In this document: piece after piece, positions 1 through 8,384 of the stretch
How positions within the stretch are numbered: the stretch's first letter is position 1
Layout of the letters: every line of letters starts with the position of its first letter
Origin: JAKAQB01 sp027320105
Lineage (GTDB): Bacteria; Actinomycetota; Acidimicrobiia; Acidimicrobiales; Palsa-688
Length of the DNA: 16,987 bases
Direction: 5' to 3'
NCBI GenBank assembly: GCA_027320105.1
Contig: DAHVMA010000047.1
Coordinates: 1 to 16,987, forward strand
Position numbers and translations under genes: made by a program
Notes under the pieces: generated by a model
Databases searched by the model: none
What the model was told of the DNA's origin: nothing
The model's input: only the letters and a program-made list of their open reading frames with translations

Positions 1-2
1 TC

Positions 3-1721
3 CGCTTCCCCGGACACGCCGAGGACACGGGCTCGGCCGCTGGGAACGACACCGACGCCAAGGCGCTCGACGAGGGGACCGGCGGGCCCGCCGGCACCGG
101 CGACCGGACGTGGACCGGGGCCATCCGCCGCGCCGGGCTCCGGGTCCTGCCGCCGGGGAAGCTCCTACCGGACCGGCAGCCGGCATACGTGGCCTCGTGG
201 ATCTACGTGTTCGGCGTGGCGAGCCTGTCGGCCCTCGGTCTGGCGATCGTGTCGGGGTTCGCCATCGCCCTCGGCGGCGCCGATTGGTGGCACAAGAGCC
301 CGGTCGGCCACTTCTTCAACAGCCTGCACCTGTGGTCGGTGGAGTTGTTCATGGCGTTCATGGTGATCCACCTGTGGGGTAAGTTCTGGATGGCCGCCTG
401 GCGGGGCCGCCGGGCGCTCACCTGGATGACCGGCGTCGCGGCGTTTGCGGCGTCGGTCGTCGAGTGCTTCACCGGCTACCTCTCGCAGCAGAACTTCGAC
501 TCGCAGTGGATCTCGACCAACGGCAAGGACGCCATCAACGCGACCGGGCTCGGCGGTGCGTTCAACCTCATGAACTTCGGCCAGATGCTCCTCTGGCACG
601 TCGTCTTGGTCCCTATCGTGCTCGTCGCGATCGTGGGCGCGCACGTGCTGCTGGTGCGCGTGCGAGGTGTGAGCCATCCCCTGCCCGTGCAGCGCACCCG
701 CGGGCGATCCGCCCGTCGGGCCGCTGCCGCCGCCGACGGGGCGGACTGGAAGGGCCCCACCCGGGTCTACGACATAGTCAAGGAGGCCACCGCCGCCGCC
801 GGGATCGCCGCCGTCCTGGCGGTCCTCCTCGCCGTCCTCCTCTCCTCCCCCGACCAGCCGCCGGTCACGATCTCGACTTGGGCCCGCGTCGCCCCGGCAG
901 ACTTCGTCGCAACGGTCGCCAGCGAGTTGGACGGGACCAGCGAGACGGCCACGTACGGGCCCCCCTACAACACGGCAAGCGCCTACGTGCAGCGCATCGG
1001 CGTCTCGTGGCAGCGGATCGGCGGGGTACAGGACCCAATAGACCCCGCCCGCAGTTTCGTCCTGCAGCCGCTCGCCAAGTTGGCGCCCCGCGACGCCCGC
1101 CTCGCAGCCGCTCTCCGCCGCTACGACACCGCCCCCCACCCGACTCAGGTCGCCTGGGCCGCCGCCTACGGCAAGGCCGTGACCGGGGTCACCTTCCACA
1201 ACGGGGCGCCGGTCGTCCCCGCTGCCGCCGACGGCCCGGTGCCGGCCATGGCCGCCGCTGAGCTTACCCTCGCCCGCAGCGGCGCTCTCGACGCCGACCT
1301 GCTGGCCAACCGGTCCTTCTACGGTACGGATTTCACCGAGCCGCTCCTGTTCCTCGAGGACGGCTCCTACTTCTCCGACGTCGCCCACGCCGAGCACCTG
1401 ACCGGAACCCAGTGGGGCGTCACGAACGAGACCGGCAGCTACCCGGGGCAGCCCTGGCTGTGGCTGTACACCTTGTGGTACCAGCTGCCTGGCTTTCGGT
1501 CGTCGCCAAACGTCGACCTCATCGCCATCTACCTGACGGGCGCGGCCACGCTCCTCCTGCTCGGCGTGCCGTTCGTCCCTGGCGTCCGCAACATCCCGGA
1601 GATCGTGCCGCTCCACCGGCTCGTCTGGCGCCGCTGGAACGCCCGCAGCCTCTCCACTCCTTCCGGCACCGATCCCATGTCGGGCGACGCAGCCACAGCG
1701 GGAGGGGCACCGAGGCGGTAG
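3..1721 (+). CDS. Cytochrome b N-terminal (b6-like) domain protein with long C-terminal extension, 5' partial
   Basis: This is the diheme cytochrome b subunit of a quinol:cytochrome c or quinol:acceptor oxidoreductase in the cytoplasmic membrane. The frame is open from base 3, so the true start lies left of the window; a GTG at 189 would remove the conserved stretch LLPDRQPAYVASW and is rejected. Two histidine pairs suited to bind two b hemes are visible: HLWSVELFMAFMVIH (spacing of 13 residues) and, in the fourth helix, His-X14-His around LLWHVVLVPIVL and GAHVLLV. The X14 spacing is that of cytochrome b6 and actinobacterial/firmicute forms. After the four-helix domain, from about base 750, there is one hydrophobic helix, a roughly 210-residue non-membrane stretch (STWARVAPADFVATVASELD onward) and a last helix near 1530-1590. 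No normal cytochrome b C-terminal domain is recognisable. A Rieske partner would be expected upstream, outside the window. Confidence 0.85.
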   Translation, partial: RFPGHAEDTGSAAGNDTDAKALDEGTGGPAGTGDRTWTGAIRRAGLRVLPPGKLLPDRQPAYVASWIYVFGVASLSALGLAIVSGFAIALGGADWWHKSPVGHFFNSLHLWSVELFMAFMVIHLWGKFWMAAWRGRRALTWMTGVAAFAASVVECFTGYLSQQNFDSQWISTNGKDAINATGLGGAFNLMNFGQMLLWHVVLVPIVLVAIVGAHVLLVRVRGVSHPLPVQRTRGRSARRAAAAADGADWKGPTRVYDIVKEATAAAGIAAVLAVLLAVLLSSPDQPPVTISTWARVAPADFVATVASELDGTSETATYGPPYNTASAYVQRIGVSWQRIGGVQDPIDPARSFVLQPLAKLAPRDARLAAALRRYDTAPHPTQVAWAAAYGKAVTGVTFHNGAPVVPAAADGPVPAMAAAELTLARSGALDADLLANRSFYGTDFTEPLLFLEDGSYFSDVAHAEHLTGTQWGVTNETGSYPGQPWLWLYTLWYQLPGFRSSPNVDLIAIYLTGAATLLLLGVPFVPGVRNIPEIVPLHRLVWRRWNARSLSTPSGTDPMSGDAATAGGAPRR

Positions 1722-1740
1722 CCGTCGCCGGCCGCGATGC

Positions 1741-2427
1741 CTACTGCAGGCCGGCGTCCGCCAGGACTTCTTCCACCTCGGCCACGGTGCCGGCATAGAA
1801 GGGACCGAACTCCGCATACCGCGCCGAAGCCTCGTCGAAGCGCATCGTGTAGACGCAGTCCTTCAGGTCGTCTGGGTGCACGGCGAAGAGCGTGACACCC
1901 CACTCGTAGTCGTCGAGACCGGTCGACCCGGTCACGAGCTGCAGCACCCGTCCCGCGAACCGCCGGCCCGAGGCCCCGTGCTCGGTCATGAGGTCACGAC
2001 GATCCTCGAAGGCCAACTGGTACCAGTTGGCCCCCTCCGAACGCCGCTTGGACATGGGATAGAAGCACACCGCTCGCTTGCCGGCTGGCGGGAGCTTCGG
2101 GTACAGGCGGGGGCTGAGCTTCTGCTTGTCGACCGACGCCCTGGCGTACTCGGAGACCTCGGTGAGCGAGACGTAGGAGTCGGCGACCTCGAGGCCTGCC
2201 GCCTGCAGGCGCGACTGGAAGCGGCGGAGCCGGACCCAGTCCCGACCGAGGGCCATGAACCCGGCATCCGCCTTGTGCCCGAGGACCGAGAAGCACACGA
2301 CCTGCTGCTGCTCGCCCTGGCCGTCCTTGACGGCGGCGACCACCGCCTCCACGTCGGTGTCAGGCCGGACCTTGCAGAACAGGTGCAGGACCCCCAGCCC
2401 TTCGGACGGCTCCAGCGGTTCGCTCAT
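1741..2427 (-). CDS. chdC: Coproheme decarboxylase (HemQ/ChdC, chlorite dismutase family)
   Basis: The product is a cytoplasmic 228-residue enzyme of the chlorite dismutase superfamily. In actinobacteria and firmicutes it performs the last step of heme b synthesis, the peroxide-dependent decarboxylation of two propionates of iron-coproporphyrin III. Diagnostic motifs are CFYPMSKRR (Tyr123 matches the family's catalytic tyrosine), DLMTEHGASGRRFAGRV (His150 is the expected proximal heme ligand) and LDDYEWGVTLF. I could not place the distal histidine reported for some actinobacterial enzymes. The ATG at 2427 was chosen because MSEPLEPSEGLGVLHLF begins the family homology and AGGAT lies about 8 bases upstream; the longer open frame to 2559 is low-complexity. 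It lies downstream of groL on the same strand, and its 3' end is 19 bases from the convergent cytochrome b gene, another heme protein. Confidence 0.93.
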   Translation of the reverse strand: MSEPLEPSEGLGVLHLFCKVRPDTDVEAVVAAVKDGQGEQQQVVCFSVLGHKADAGFMALGRDWVRLRRFQSRLQAAGLEVADSYVSLTEVSEYARASVDKQKLSPRLYPKLPPAGKRAVCFYPMSKRRSEGANWYQLAFEDRRDLMTEHGASGRRFAGRVLQLVTGSTGLDDYEWGVTLFAVHPDDLKDCVYTMRFDEASARYAEFGPFYAGTVAEVEEVLADAGLQ

Positions 2428-2447
2428 TGGCTTGATCCTACGGCGAC

Positions 2448-2483
2448 GGGCCGGCCCCCGGAGACGCCTCCGGCGGCCGGCCC
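2448..2483 (-). terminator. Strong GC-rich stem-loop between groL and chdC
   Basis: A near-perfect inverted repeat fills the gap. The 9-base arms GGGCCGGCC (2448-2456) and GGCCGGCCC (2475-2483) pair, then a single C-C mismatch, then CCGGA with TCCGG, closing on a 6-base loop. It sits just after the groL stop and before the chdC start. There is no T-run on the chdC side, so it may be a Rho-independent-like terminator of the U-poor actinobacterial type, an attenuator, or an mRNA 3'-end stabiliser for groL. Confidence 0.55.
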
Positions 2484-2497
2484 GCTGAGCGGACCAG

Positions 2498-4120
<1,623 letters not shown>

Positions 4121-4153
4121 CGGTGTGGGCTTCCCTCCGTTGGGCGGTACCGA

Positions 4154-4180
4154 TTAGCACTCTCAGTGTGGGAGTGCTAA
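4154..4180 (-). promoter_or_regulatory. CIRCE operator (HrcA-binding site) of groL
   Basis: The sequence reads TTAGCACTC, nine spacer bases, GAGTGCTAA, which is a perfect match to the CIRCE inverted repeat bound by the heat-shock repressor HrcA. It lies 34 bases upstream of the groL start, in the 5' untranslated region or over the transcription start. HrcA repression relieved by heat is the known role; the hrcA gene itself is not in the window. Confidence 0.97.
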
Positions 4181-4181
4181 C

Positions 4182-4211
4182 AGTAAACCGCCTCCGGGGG
4201 CGCTACCGCAA
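4182..4211 (-). promoter_or_regulatory. Candidate sigma-70-type promoter of groL
   Basis: On the minus strand a -35-like TTGCGG (4206-4211) and a -10-like TTTACT (4182-4187) are separated by 18 bases, and the CIRCE begins right after the -10. Transcription would start inside the operator, so bound HrcA would block RNA polymerase directly. The hexamers match consensus only partly; the position relative to CIRCE is the stronger argument. Confidence 0.5.
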
Positions 4212-4290
4212 CCCATCTGGCGCTCGACGCACCGTGGCCGCTGAGGCCGCCGCTGCTGGCTGCCCGGCCCGAGGCGCTCGGAGCGGGGGA

Positions 4291-4563
4291 TCAGCCCCCG
4301 GCTACCGCCGGGACGATCGAAACGGTGGCCCCGGAGGCCACCGGGGTGCTCGGCCCGTCGAGGAACCGGATGTCCTCGTCGGCGACGAACACGTTGACGA
4401 AGCGCCGGATGCGCCCGTCCCCGTCGTAGAGGCGCTCGGCGAAGCCCGGGTGGGAGGCGTCGAGTGCGGCGAGGACCTCGGCGACCGTCCGGCCCTCCAC
4501 GGTCACTTCGGTCGCTCCGCCGGTGAGGTTGCGCAGCTGGGTGGGGATGCGGATGGTGGGCAT
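4291..4563 (-). CDS. MoaD/ThiS-family ubiquitin-like sulfur carrier, CysO-like
   Basis: This 90-residue beta-grasp protein ends in VSIVPAVAGG. The terminal Gly-Gly is what is adenylated and converted to a thiocarboxylate in MoaD, ThiS and CysO. It starts IPTQLRNLTGGATEVTVEG and contains RRFVNVFVADEDIRFLDG. Both stretches resemble mycobacterial CysO, the sulfur donor for O-phosphoserine-dependent cysteine synthesis by CysM, more than ThiS. The ATG at 4563 lies two bases after the stop of the upstream PLP-enzyme gene, so the two are almost certainly co-translated. The tail needs no trimming, as it already ends in GG. No JAMM protease (Mec) or MoeB-type activating enzyme is visible nearby. It could serve the adjacent enzyme or another sulfur-transfer pathway. 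Confidence 0.88.
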   Translation of the reverse strand: MPTIRIPTQLRNLTGGATEVTVEGRTVAEVLAALDASHPGFAERLYDGDGRIRRFVNVFVADEDIRFLDGPSTPVASGATVSIVPAVAGG

Positions 4564-4565
4564 GT

Positions 4566-5807
4566 TCAGGCCTCGCCGATGGATCCGACGGCGGCCTCGA
4601 AGGCGTCGAGACTGGGAGGTACGGTCACCGTCGGCGCACAGGCGCCGGCAATGGCGTCGATCGTTTTCAGGCCGTTGCCGGTCACGTAGGCGACGACGCG
4701 CTCGTCGGGGCGAACCACGCCCTCGGCAGCGAGCCGGGCCAAGGTGGCGATCGTCACGCCACCGGCGGTCTCGGTGAAGATGCCCTCGCTACGGGCCAGG
4801 AGCCGGATCCCCTGCAGGATCTCCGCATCGGTGACTGCACCGACCGCCCCACCCGACGCTCGGACCACGTCGAGGGCGTAGCCCCCGTCGGCGGGGTCGC
4901 CGATGGCGATGGACTTGGCGATGGTCGCCGGCCGCACCGGCCGGACGGCGCCGGCGCCCTCCGCAAACGCCGTCGCGACGGGAGCGCAGCCCGCCGCCTG
5001 CGCGCCGGACACCCGGGTGTGCGGCGCCTCGACGAGCAGGCCCACCTCGTGGAGCTCGGCGAACCCCCGGGCGATGCGGGTGAGCTGGCTCCCCGAGCCG
5101 ATGGGCACCACCACGTGGTCGGGTGCCTGCCAACCGAGCTGCTCCGCCACCTCGAAGGCCAGGGTGCGCGAGCCCTCGGCGTAGTACGTCCGCAGGTTGA
5201 CGTTCACGAACGCCCAGTCGGGGTGCGCTGCGGCGAGCTCACCGCACAGCCGGTTGACCTCGTCGTAGGTGCCCTGGACCGCTACGACCCGTCCGCCGTA
5301 GACGGCCGTCCCGATGATCTTGGCGGGCTCGAGGTCGGCGGGCACGCAGACGACCGACTCCATGCCTGCATGGGCGGCGTGGGCAGCGACCGAGTTGGCC
5401 AGGTTGCCGGTGGACGCGCACGCCGCCACCTTGAAGCCGAGCTCGCGCGCCCGGGTGAGGGCAACCGAGACGACGCGGTCCTTGAAGGAGCCGGTGGGGT
5501 TGAGGGCGTCGTTCTTGATCCAGAGCTCCCCGAGGCCGAGCTCGGCGGCCAGGCGGTCCGCCCGGATCATGGGCGTCATGCCTGCGCCGAGGGAGACGGC
5601 TCCCTCCGAGGCGGCAGGCAGCAGGTCGGCGTAGCGCCACAACGTGTTGGGGCCGGCGGCGATGCTCCCACGGGTGATGCTGTTGGCGATGGCCGCGTAG
5701 TCGTAGACCACCTCGAGCGGCCCGAAGCACCACTCGCAGGCGTGGAGCGCCTCGGCGGGATACTCCCGCGCGCACTCACGGCAACGCAGACCCTGGACGT
5801 ATGGCAT
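4566..5807 (-). CDS. Threonine synthase-like PLP enzyme with N-terminal zinc-ribbon
   Basis: This is a 413-residue fold-type II PLP enzyme. Canonical members convert O-phosphohomoserine to threonine. The N-terminus carries a four-cysteine zinc-ribbon-like element, C9-x2-C12 and C24-x2-C27 (CREC, CEWC). The PLP lysine is Lys109 in NPTGSFKDR, followed by ASTGNLANS (about 131-139) and a phosphate-binding loop PIGSGSQL (about 235-242), where, as I remember it, mycobacterial ThrC has a GNAG loop. The ATG at 5807 follows GGAGG by 8 bases; the open frame upstream runs through a riboswitch and is not coding. It is translationally coupled to a CysO-like carrier and preceded by a SAM-I riboswitch. Homology supports the threonine synthase family, but regulation and partner suggest a sulfur-related substrate may be used. 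I therefore give no thrC symbol. Confidence 0.88.
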   Translation of the reverse strand: MPYVQGLRCRECAREYPAEALHACEWCFGPLEVVYDYAAIANSITRGSIAAGPNTLWRYADLLPAASEGAVSLGAGMTPMIRADRLAAELGLGELWIKNDALNPTGSFKDRVVSVALTRARELGFKVAACASTGNLANSVAAHAAHAGMESVVCVPADLEPAKIIGTAVYGGRVVAVQGTYDEVNRLCGELAAAHPDWAFVNVNLRTYYAEGSRTLAFEVAEQLGWQAPDHVVVPIGSGSQLTRIARGFAELHEVGLLVEAPHTRVSGAQAAGCAPVATAFAEGAGAVRPVRPATIAKSIAIGDPADGGYALDVVRASGGAVGAVTDAEILQGIRLLARSEGIFTETAGGVTIATLARLAAEGVVRPDERVVAYVTGNGLKTIDAIAGACAPTVTVPPSLDAFEAAVGSIGEA

Positions 5808-5820
5808 GGAACTGGCCTCC

Positions 5821-5907
5821 TCATCGAACCGGGCATTGGCACCGTGGGTCACACGTGACCGGGTTGCCGCGGCATCACAGGGCCCGTCCCTCAGCCGCTC
5901 TCGATGA
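5821..5907 (-). promoter_or_regulatory. SAM-I (S-box) riboswitch
   Basis: Read on the minus strand, the leader contains the S-box signature in order: ATCGAGAGCGGCTGAGGGAC, then GGGCCC, then GATGCCGCGGCAACC, then GGTGCCAATGCC, closed by a 7-base P1 helix of TCATCGA (5901-5907) and TCGATGA (5821-5827). These are the conserved kink-turn, SAM-binding and P3/P4 segments of the SAM-I aptamer. The P1 3' strand abuts the GGAGG ribosome-binding site (5816-5820) of the threonine-synthase-like gene. I see no separate terminator hairpin between aptamer and start codon. Control is therefore probably translational, with SAM-bound P1 limiting access to the ribosome site. SAM-I riboswitches normally turn off methionine/cysteine genes when SAM is high. 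Confidence 0.92.
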
Positions 5908-5984
5908 ATATCGCCCCCATGGTGGCGCATGGCGCCGCCGTCCGCAAGGCGACCGTAGCGCCTGACCCGAGGTGCCGGGCGTGC

Positions 5985-6989
5985 TCAGCCCCTCCGGGCG
6001 GCCAGGCACCCTGCCACGACCTCCTGCACGCAGCCGGCCGGGTCGGCCATGGCGCGGGCAGGCCCAAACCGCTCGACGAGGATCCGCACCTCGGCCGCGA
6101 TCTCGGGGCGGTCCCCGACGAGGTCGCCGGCGACCACGAGCGCGGGGACTCCGAGCTCACCTGCCAGGGCGATCACCCCGCCGACGGCCTTGCCGGCGAA
6201 CGACTGCTCGTCGAGGGCACCCTCCCCCGTCACGACCAGGTCTGCGCCGTCGATGCGGCCCACGAGGTCGACCGCCTCGGCGACGACGTCGAAGCCGGGC
6301 ACGAGGGTGGCGCCGATGGCCGCCAACCCCCCCGCCAGCCCGCCGGCGGCGCCGCTGCCGGGGATGGCCGAGACATCCACCCCGAAGCGTGCCCGGTAGA
6401 CCTGCGCCAGCCGCTCGAGACGGCGTACGAGCAGCTCCACTTGGGCCGCGGACGCGCCCTTCTGGGGGGCGAAGAGCCGGGCAGCGTCGACGAAGGGGAT
6501 GAGCACGTCGCACGCCACCACCAACTCGACGCCCTTCAGGCGGCTGTGCGGCTCGAGCACCTCGACGGCTGCCAAGCCGCCGTCGGTGGTCGCCGAGCCC
6601 CCGGCGCCCACCAGCACACGCCGGGCGCCTGCCTTGACGGCCGCAGCGATGAGCTCGCCTGTGCCTGTCGTGTCGGCCGCCACGGCGTCGTTGGCCTCCG
6701 CTCCGCCGATGAGCTCGAGCCCCGATACGAGGGCCATCTCGACGACGGCTGTGCGGCCGTCGTCGAGTAGCCGCCACTCGGCTTCCAGCTCCCGGCCGAG
6801 CGGGTCGTGAGCCCGGACGAGGCGGGACCGGCCGCCGAGCACGTCGGCGAAGCCTTCACCCCCGTCGGAGACAGGCACCTGGTCGCAGTCCCACCCCGCT
6901 CCGGCGGCCGCACGAGCGACGGCCAGGGCGATCTCGGCGGCACTGGCGGTGCCGCGGAACTTGTCGGTGGCGGCGACGACCCTGGGCAC
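5985..6989 (-). CDS. Glycerate kinase (GarK/GlxK family)
   Basis: The enzyme is predicted to phosphorylate D-glycerate with ATP, probably to 2-phosphoglycerate as is usual in this family. Family motifs in order are VVAATDKFRGTASA at the N-terminus, VSDGGEGFADVLGG, DTTGTGELIAAA, GAGGSATTDGG, PGSGAAGGLAGGLAAIGA and DLVVTGEGALDEQSFAGK. I chose the GTG at 6989 because VPRVVAATDKF begins the family homology and the upstream otsB gene ends at 7018. The upstream in-frame sequence to 7277 is the shadow of otsB. The start has only a weak GGGG as ribosome site. At 334 residues it is somewhat shorter than the usual 370-380, without an obvious missing motif. It is the last gene of the DUF3263, VirR-like, otsB operon. 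Confidence 0.9.
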   Translation of the reverse strand: MPRVVAATDKFRGTASAAEIALAVARAAAGAGWDCDQVPVSDGGEGFADVLGGRSRLVRAHDPLGRELEAEWRLLDDGRTAVVEMALVSGLELIGGAEANDAVAADTTGTGELIAAAVKAGARRVLVGAGGSATTDGGLAAVEVLEPHSRLKGVELVVACDVLIPFVDAARLFAPQKGASAAQVELLVRRLERLAQVYRARFGVDVSAIPGSGAAGGLAGGLAAIGATLVPGFDVVAEAVDLVGRIDGADLVVTGEGALDEQSFAGKAVGGVIALAGELGVPALVVAGDLVGDRPEIAAEVRILVERFGPARAMADPAGCVQEVVAGCLAARRG

Positions 6990-7017
6990 CGCCCCATGGT
7001 GGCGGACCCGGACGGCG

Positions 7018-7791
7018 TCACGGGGAGCTGAGCGTGTTGAAGAGCGCGAGCACACCTTGGGGCCCGTCGACGACAACATCGGCGCCGGCGAGCAGCTCCG
7101 GCGGGGCCTCCTCGCTCCTGGCGGCGACGGCGAGGGTCGCCAGTCCGGACGCGCGCAGCCTGGTGAGAGCTTCGAAGGCAGGGAGGTCCCCCCGGTCGTC
7201 GCCGACGTAACAGGCCGACTCCATGCCGTCGCAGAGCCGGGCGACGACCGTTCCCTTGTCGACCGGCACCGGGGCACGCAATTCCATGGAGAGCTTCCCG
7301 GCGTGGGTCGCCAGACCGAGCTCGGCGGCGGCCCTGGCGGCGAAGGCCTCCACCCAGCCGAGCGCGCCAGGCGCGTGGCGGGCGTGGAGGGTGACGGTGA
7401 GGCCCTTGTCCTCCACGGTGACGCCGGTGGGTGCGCACGCCGCGGCGCGGGCGGCGACCTCGGCGACCGCTGCCCGATGTTGCTCGGCGTCGGGATGGGT
7501 CACCACGGCCCCGCTGTCGACCCACTCGAGGCCGTAGAGGCCGACGAGGCTCACCAGACCGGCAAGATCGGCGAGGCGGTCGGCGAGGAAGCGGACGGGT
7601 CGACCCGAGACGACCGCCACCCGCCCGAGGTGGAGGGTGAGACGGCCGAGGGCGGCCACGGTCCCCGGCAGCGGGACGGCGTCCTCGGGGTCCGGCACGA
7701 TCGCGGCGAGCGTGCCGTCGAAGTCCGTCAGGAGGGCGGCACTCGCCGGCTCGGGGGGCCAGGGGCCGCTGGGGCCAGCGACGACCCCCAC
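7018..7791 (-). CDS. otsB: Trehalose-6-phosphate phosphatase (OtsB family, HAD superfamily)
   Basis: This is a cytoplasmic HAD phosphatase that removes phosphate from trehalose-6-phosphate. HAD motif I is LLTDFDGTLA, with nucleophile and acid Asp23 and Asp25 counted from the chosen start. Motif II is VAVVSGRP, and motif IV is YVGDDRGDLPAF near residues 195-204. The internal KGTVVARL carries the expected motif III lysine. About 257 residues is normal for the family. The GTG at 7791 is the best start because homology begins shortly after; the open frame to 8091 is the shadow of the VirR-like gene. No otsA partner is in the window. Since the next gene is glycerate kinase, a related sugar-phosphate substrate such as a glucosyl-glycerate phosphate cannot be excluded. 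Confidence 0.85.
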   Translation of the reverse strand: MGVVAGPSGPWPPEPASAALLTDFDGTLAAIVPDPEDAVPLPGTVAALGRLTLHLGRVAVVSGRPVRFLADRLADLAGLVSLVGLYGLEWVDSGAVVTHPDAEQHRAAVAEVAARAAACAPTGVTVEDKGLTVTLHARHAPGALGWVEAFAARAAAELGLATHAGKLSMELRAPVPVDKGTVVARLCDGMESACYVGDDRGDLPAFEALTRLRASGLATLAVAARSEEAPPELLAGADVVVDGPQGVLALFNTLSSP

Positions 7792-7811
7792 TACCGGTGC
7801 ACCCTGCTCGT

Positions 7812-7851
7812 CCTGCGAGGCGAGGCTCAGGCCTGCGAGGCGAGGCTCTGG
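7812..7851. repeat. 20-bp tandem duplication spanning the VirR-like stop codon
   Basis: Two adjacent 20-base copies, CCTGCGAGGCGAGGCTCAGG (7812-7831) and CCTGCGAGGCGAGGCTCTGG (7832-7851), differ at a single base. The copy nearer the gene encodes the last residues of the VirR-like protein; the other contains its TGA stop and part of the otsB leader. Because 20 is not a multiple of three, the duplication changes the reading frame and has set the present C-terminus. Confidence 0.9.
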
Positions 7852-8384
7852 CCGATCACGAGAACCAGGTCGGCCTCCTGCAGGTCCACGGAGGGGATCG
7901 GCGCGCTGGCCGGCGGAGGGACCGCTGTGACGACCGCTGACGTCGGGAGGCCGACGGTGCGGGCGAGGGCCTTCGCCTCGGCCAGGTATCCGGGATGGAC
8001 TATGTAGATAGACGAGGTTGGGTCGACGAGAGTCGTGTTGTCCGGAGGAAGCGTCTGGTAGCCCGGCGAGGCATGCAGCTTGGCGCTCCACTGCGCCGAG
8101 AGGGTGCCGCTCTGCAGCCCGTTCAGCACCTGCAGGCGGATGCTGCTCGGCGGGACCGCTTGCGGCGTCGTCGTGGTCGTGGACGGCAGCGTCGTCGTGG
8201 TGGTCCCGGGGCCCGGCGTCCCCCCGGTGACCGCCGATGACGCCCGGCGGCCCGGGCCGAGCTGGGTCAGGAGAGCGACGGTGACCGCCACGGCCAGCAC
8301 CACGATGACAGCGGCCCGCAACGTCCGCGTCCCCTCGTCCGGCCGGCCCGGCCCGGCCCGGTCAACCTGGAAGCGACGGCTCAT
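7827..8384 (-). CDS. LytR_C domain membrane protein, VirR-like
   Basis: This 185-residue envelope protein has a short basic N-terminus, one membrane helix (about 23-41, LRAAVIVVLAVAVTVALL), a Thr/Pro-rich extracellular linker (about 54-80, runs of TTTTT) and a LytR C-terminal (PF13399-like) domain. That domain runs from IRLQVLNGLQSG (about 82) to VLVIGQSL near the end. The layout matches mycobacterial VirR (Rv0431), an inner-membrane protein linked to cell-envelope integrity and vesicle release. Its ATG (8384) overlaps the stop of the upstream DUF3263 gene by four bases, the same gene order as Rv0430-Rv0431. The stop lies inside a 20-bp tandem duplication, so the last few residues may be recent. 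Function beyond envelope biology is not known from the sequence. Confidence 0.87.
   Translation of the reverse strand: MSRRFQVDRAGPGRPDEGTRTLRAAVIVVLAVAVTVALLTQLGPGRRASSAVTGGTPGPGTTTTTLPSTTTTTPQAVPPSSIRLQVLNGLQSGTLSAQWSAKLHASPGYQTLPPDNTTLVDPTSSIYIVHPGYLAEAKALARTVGLPTSAVVTAVPPPASAPIPSVDLQEADLVLVIGQSLASQA

Noticed and set aside
165..1817. 550-residue open frame on the minus strand opposite cytochrome b
   Set aside because: It is the antisense shadow of the cytochrome b gene; the translation is low-complexity and Arg/Gly/Val/Asp-rich with no motif.
5808..5930. N-terminal extension of the threonine-synthase-like gene to 5930
   Set aside because: The stretch is the SAM riboswitch, and a strong GGAGG is correctly spaced before the ATG at 5807.
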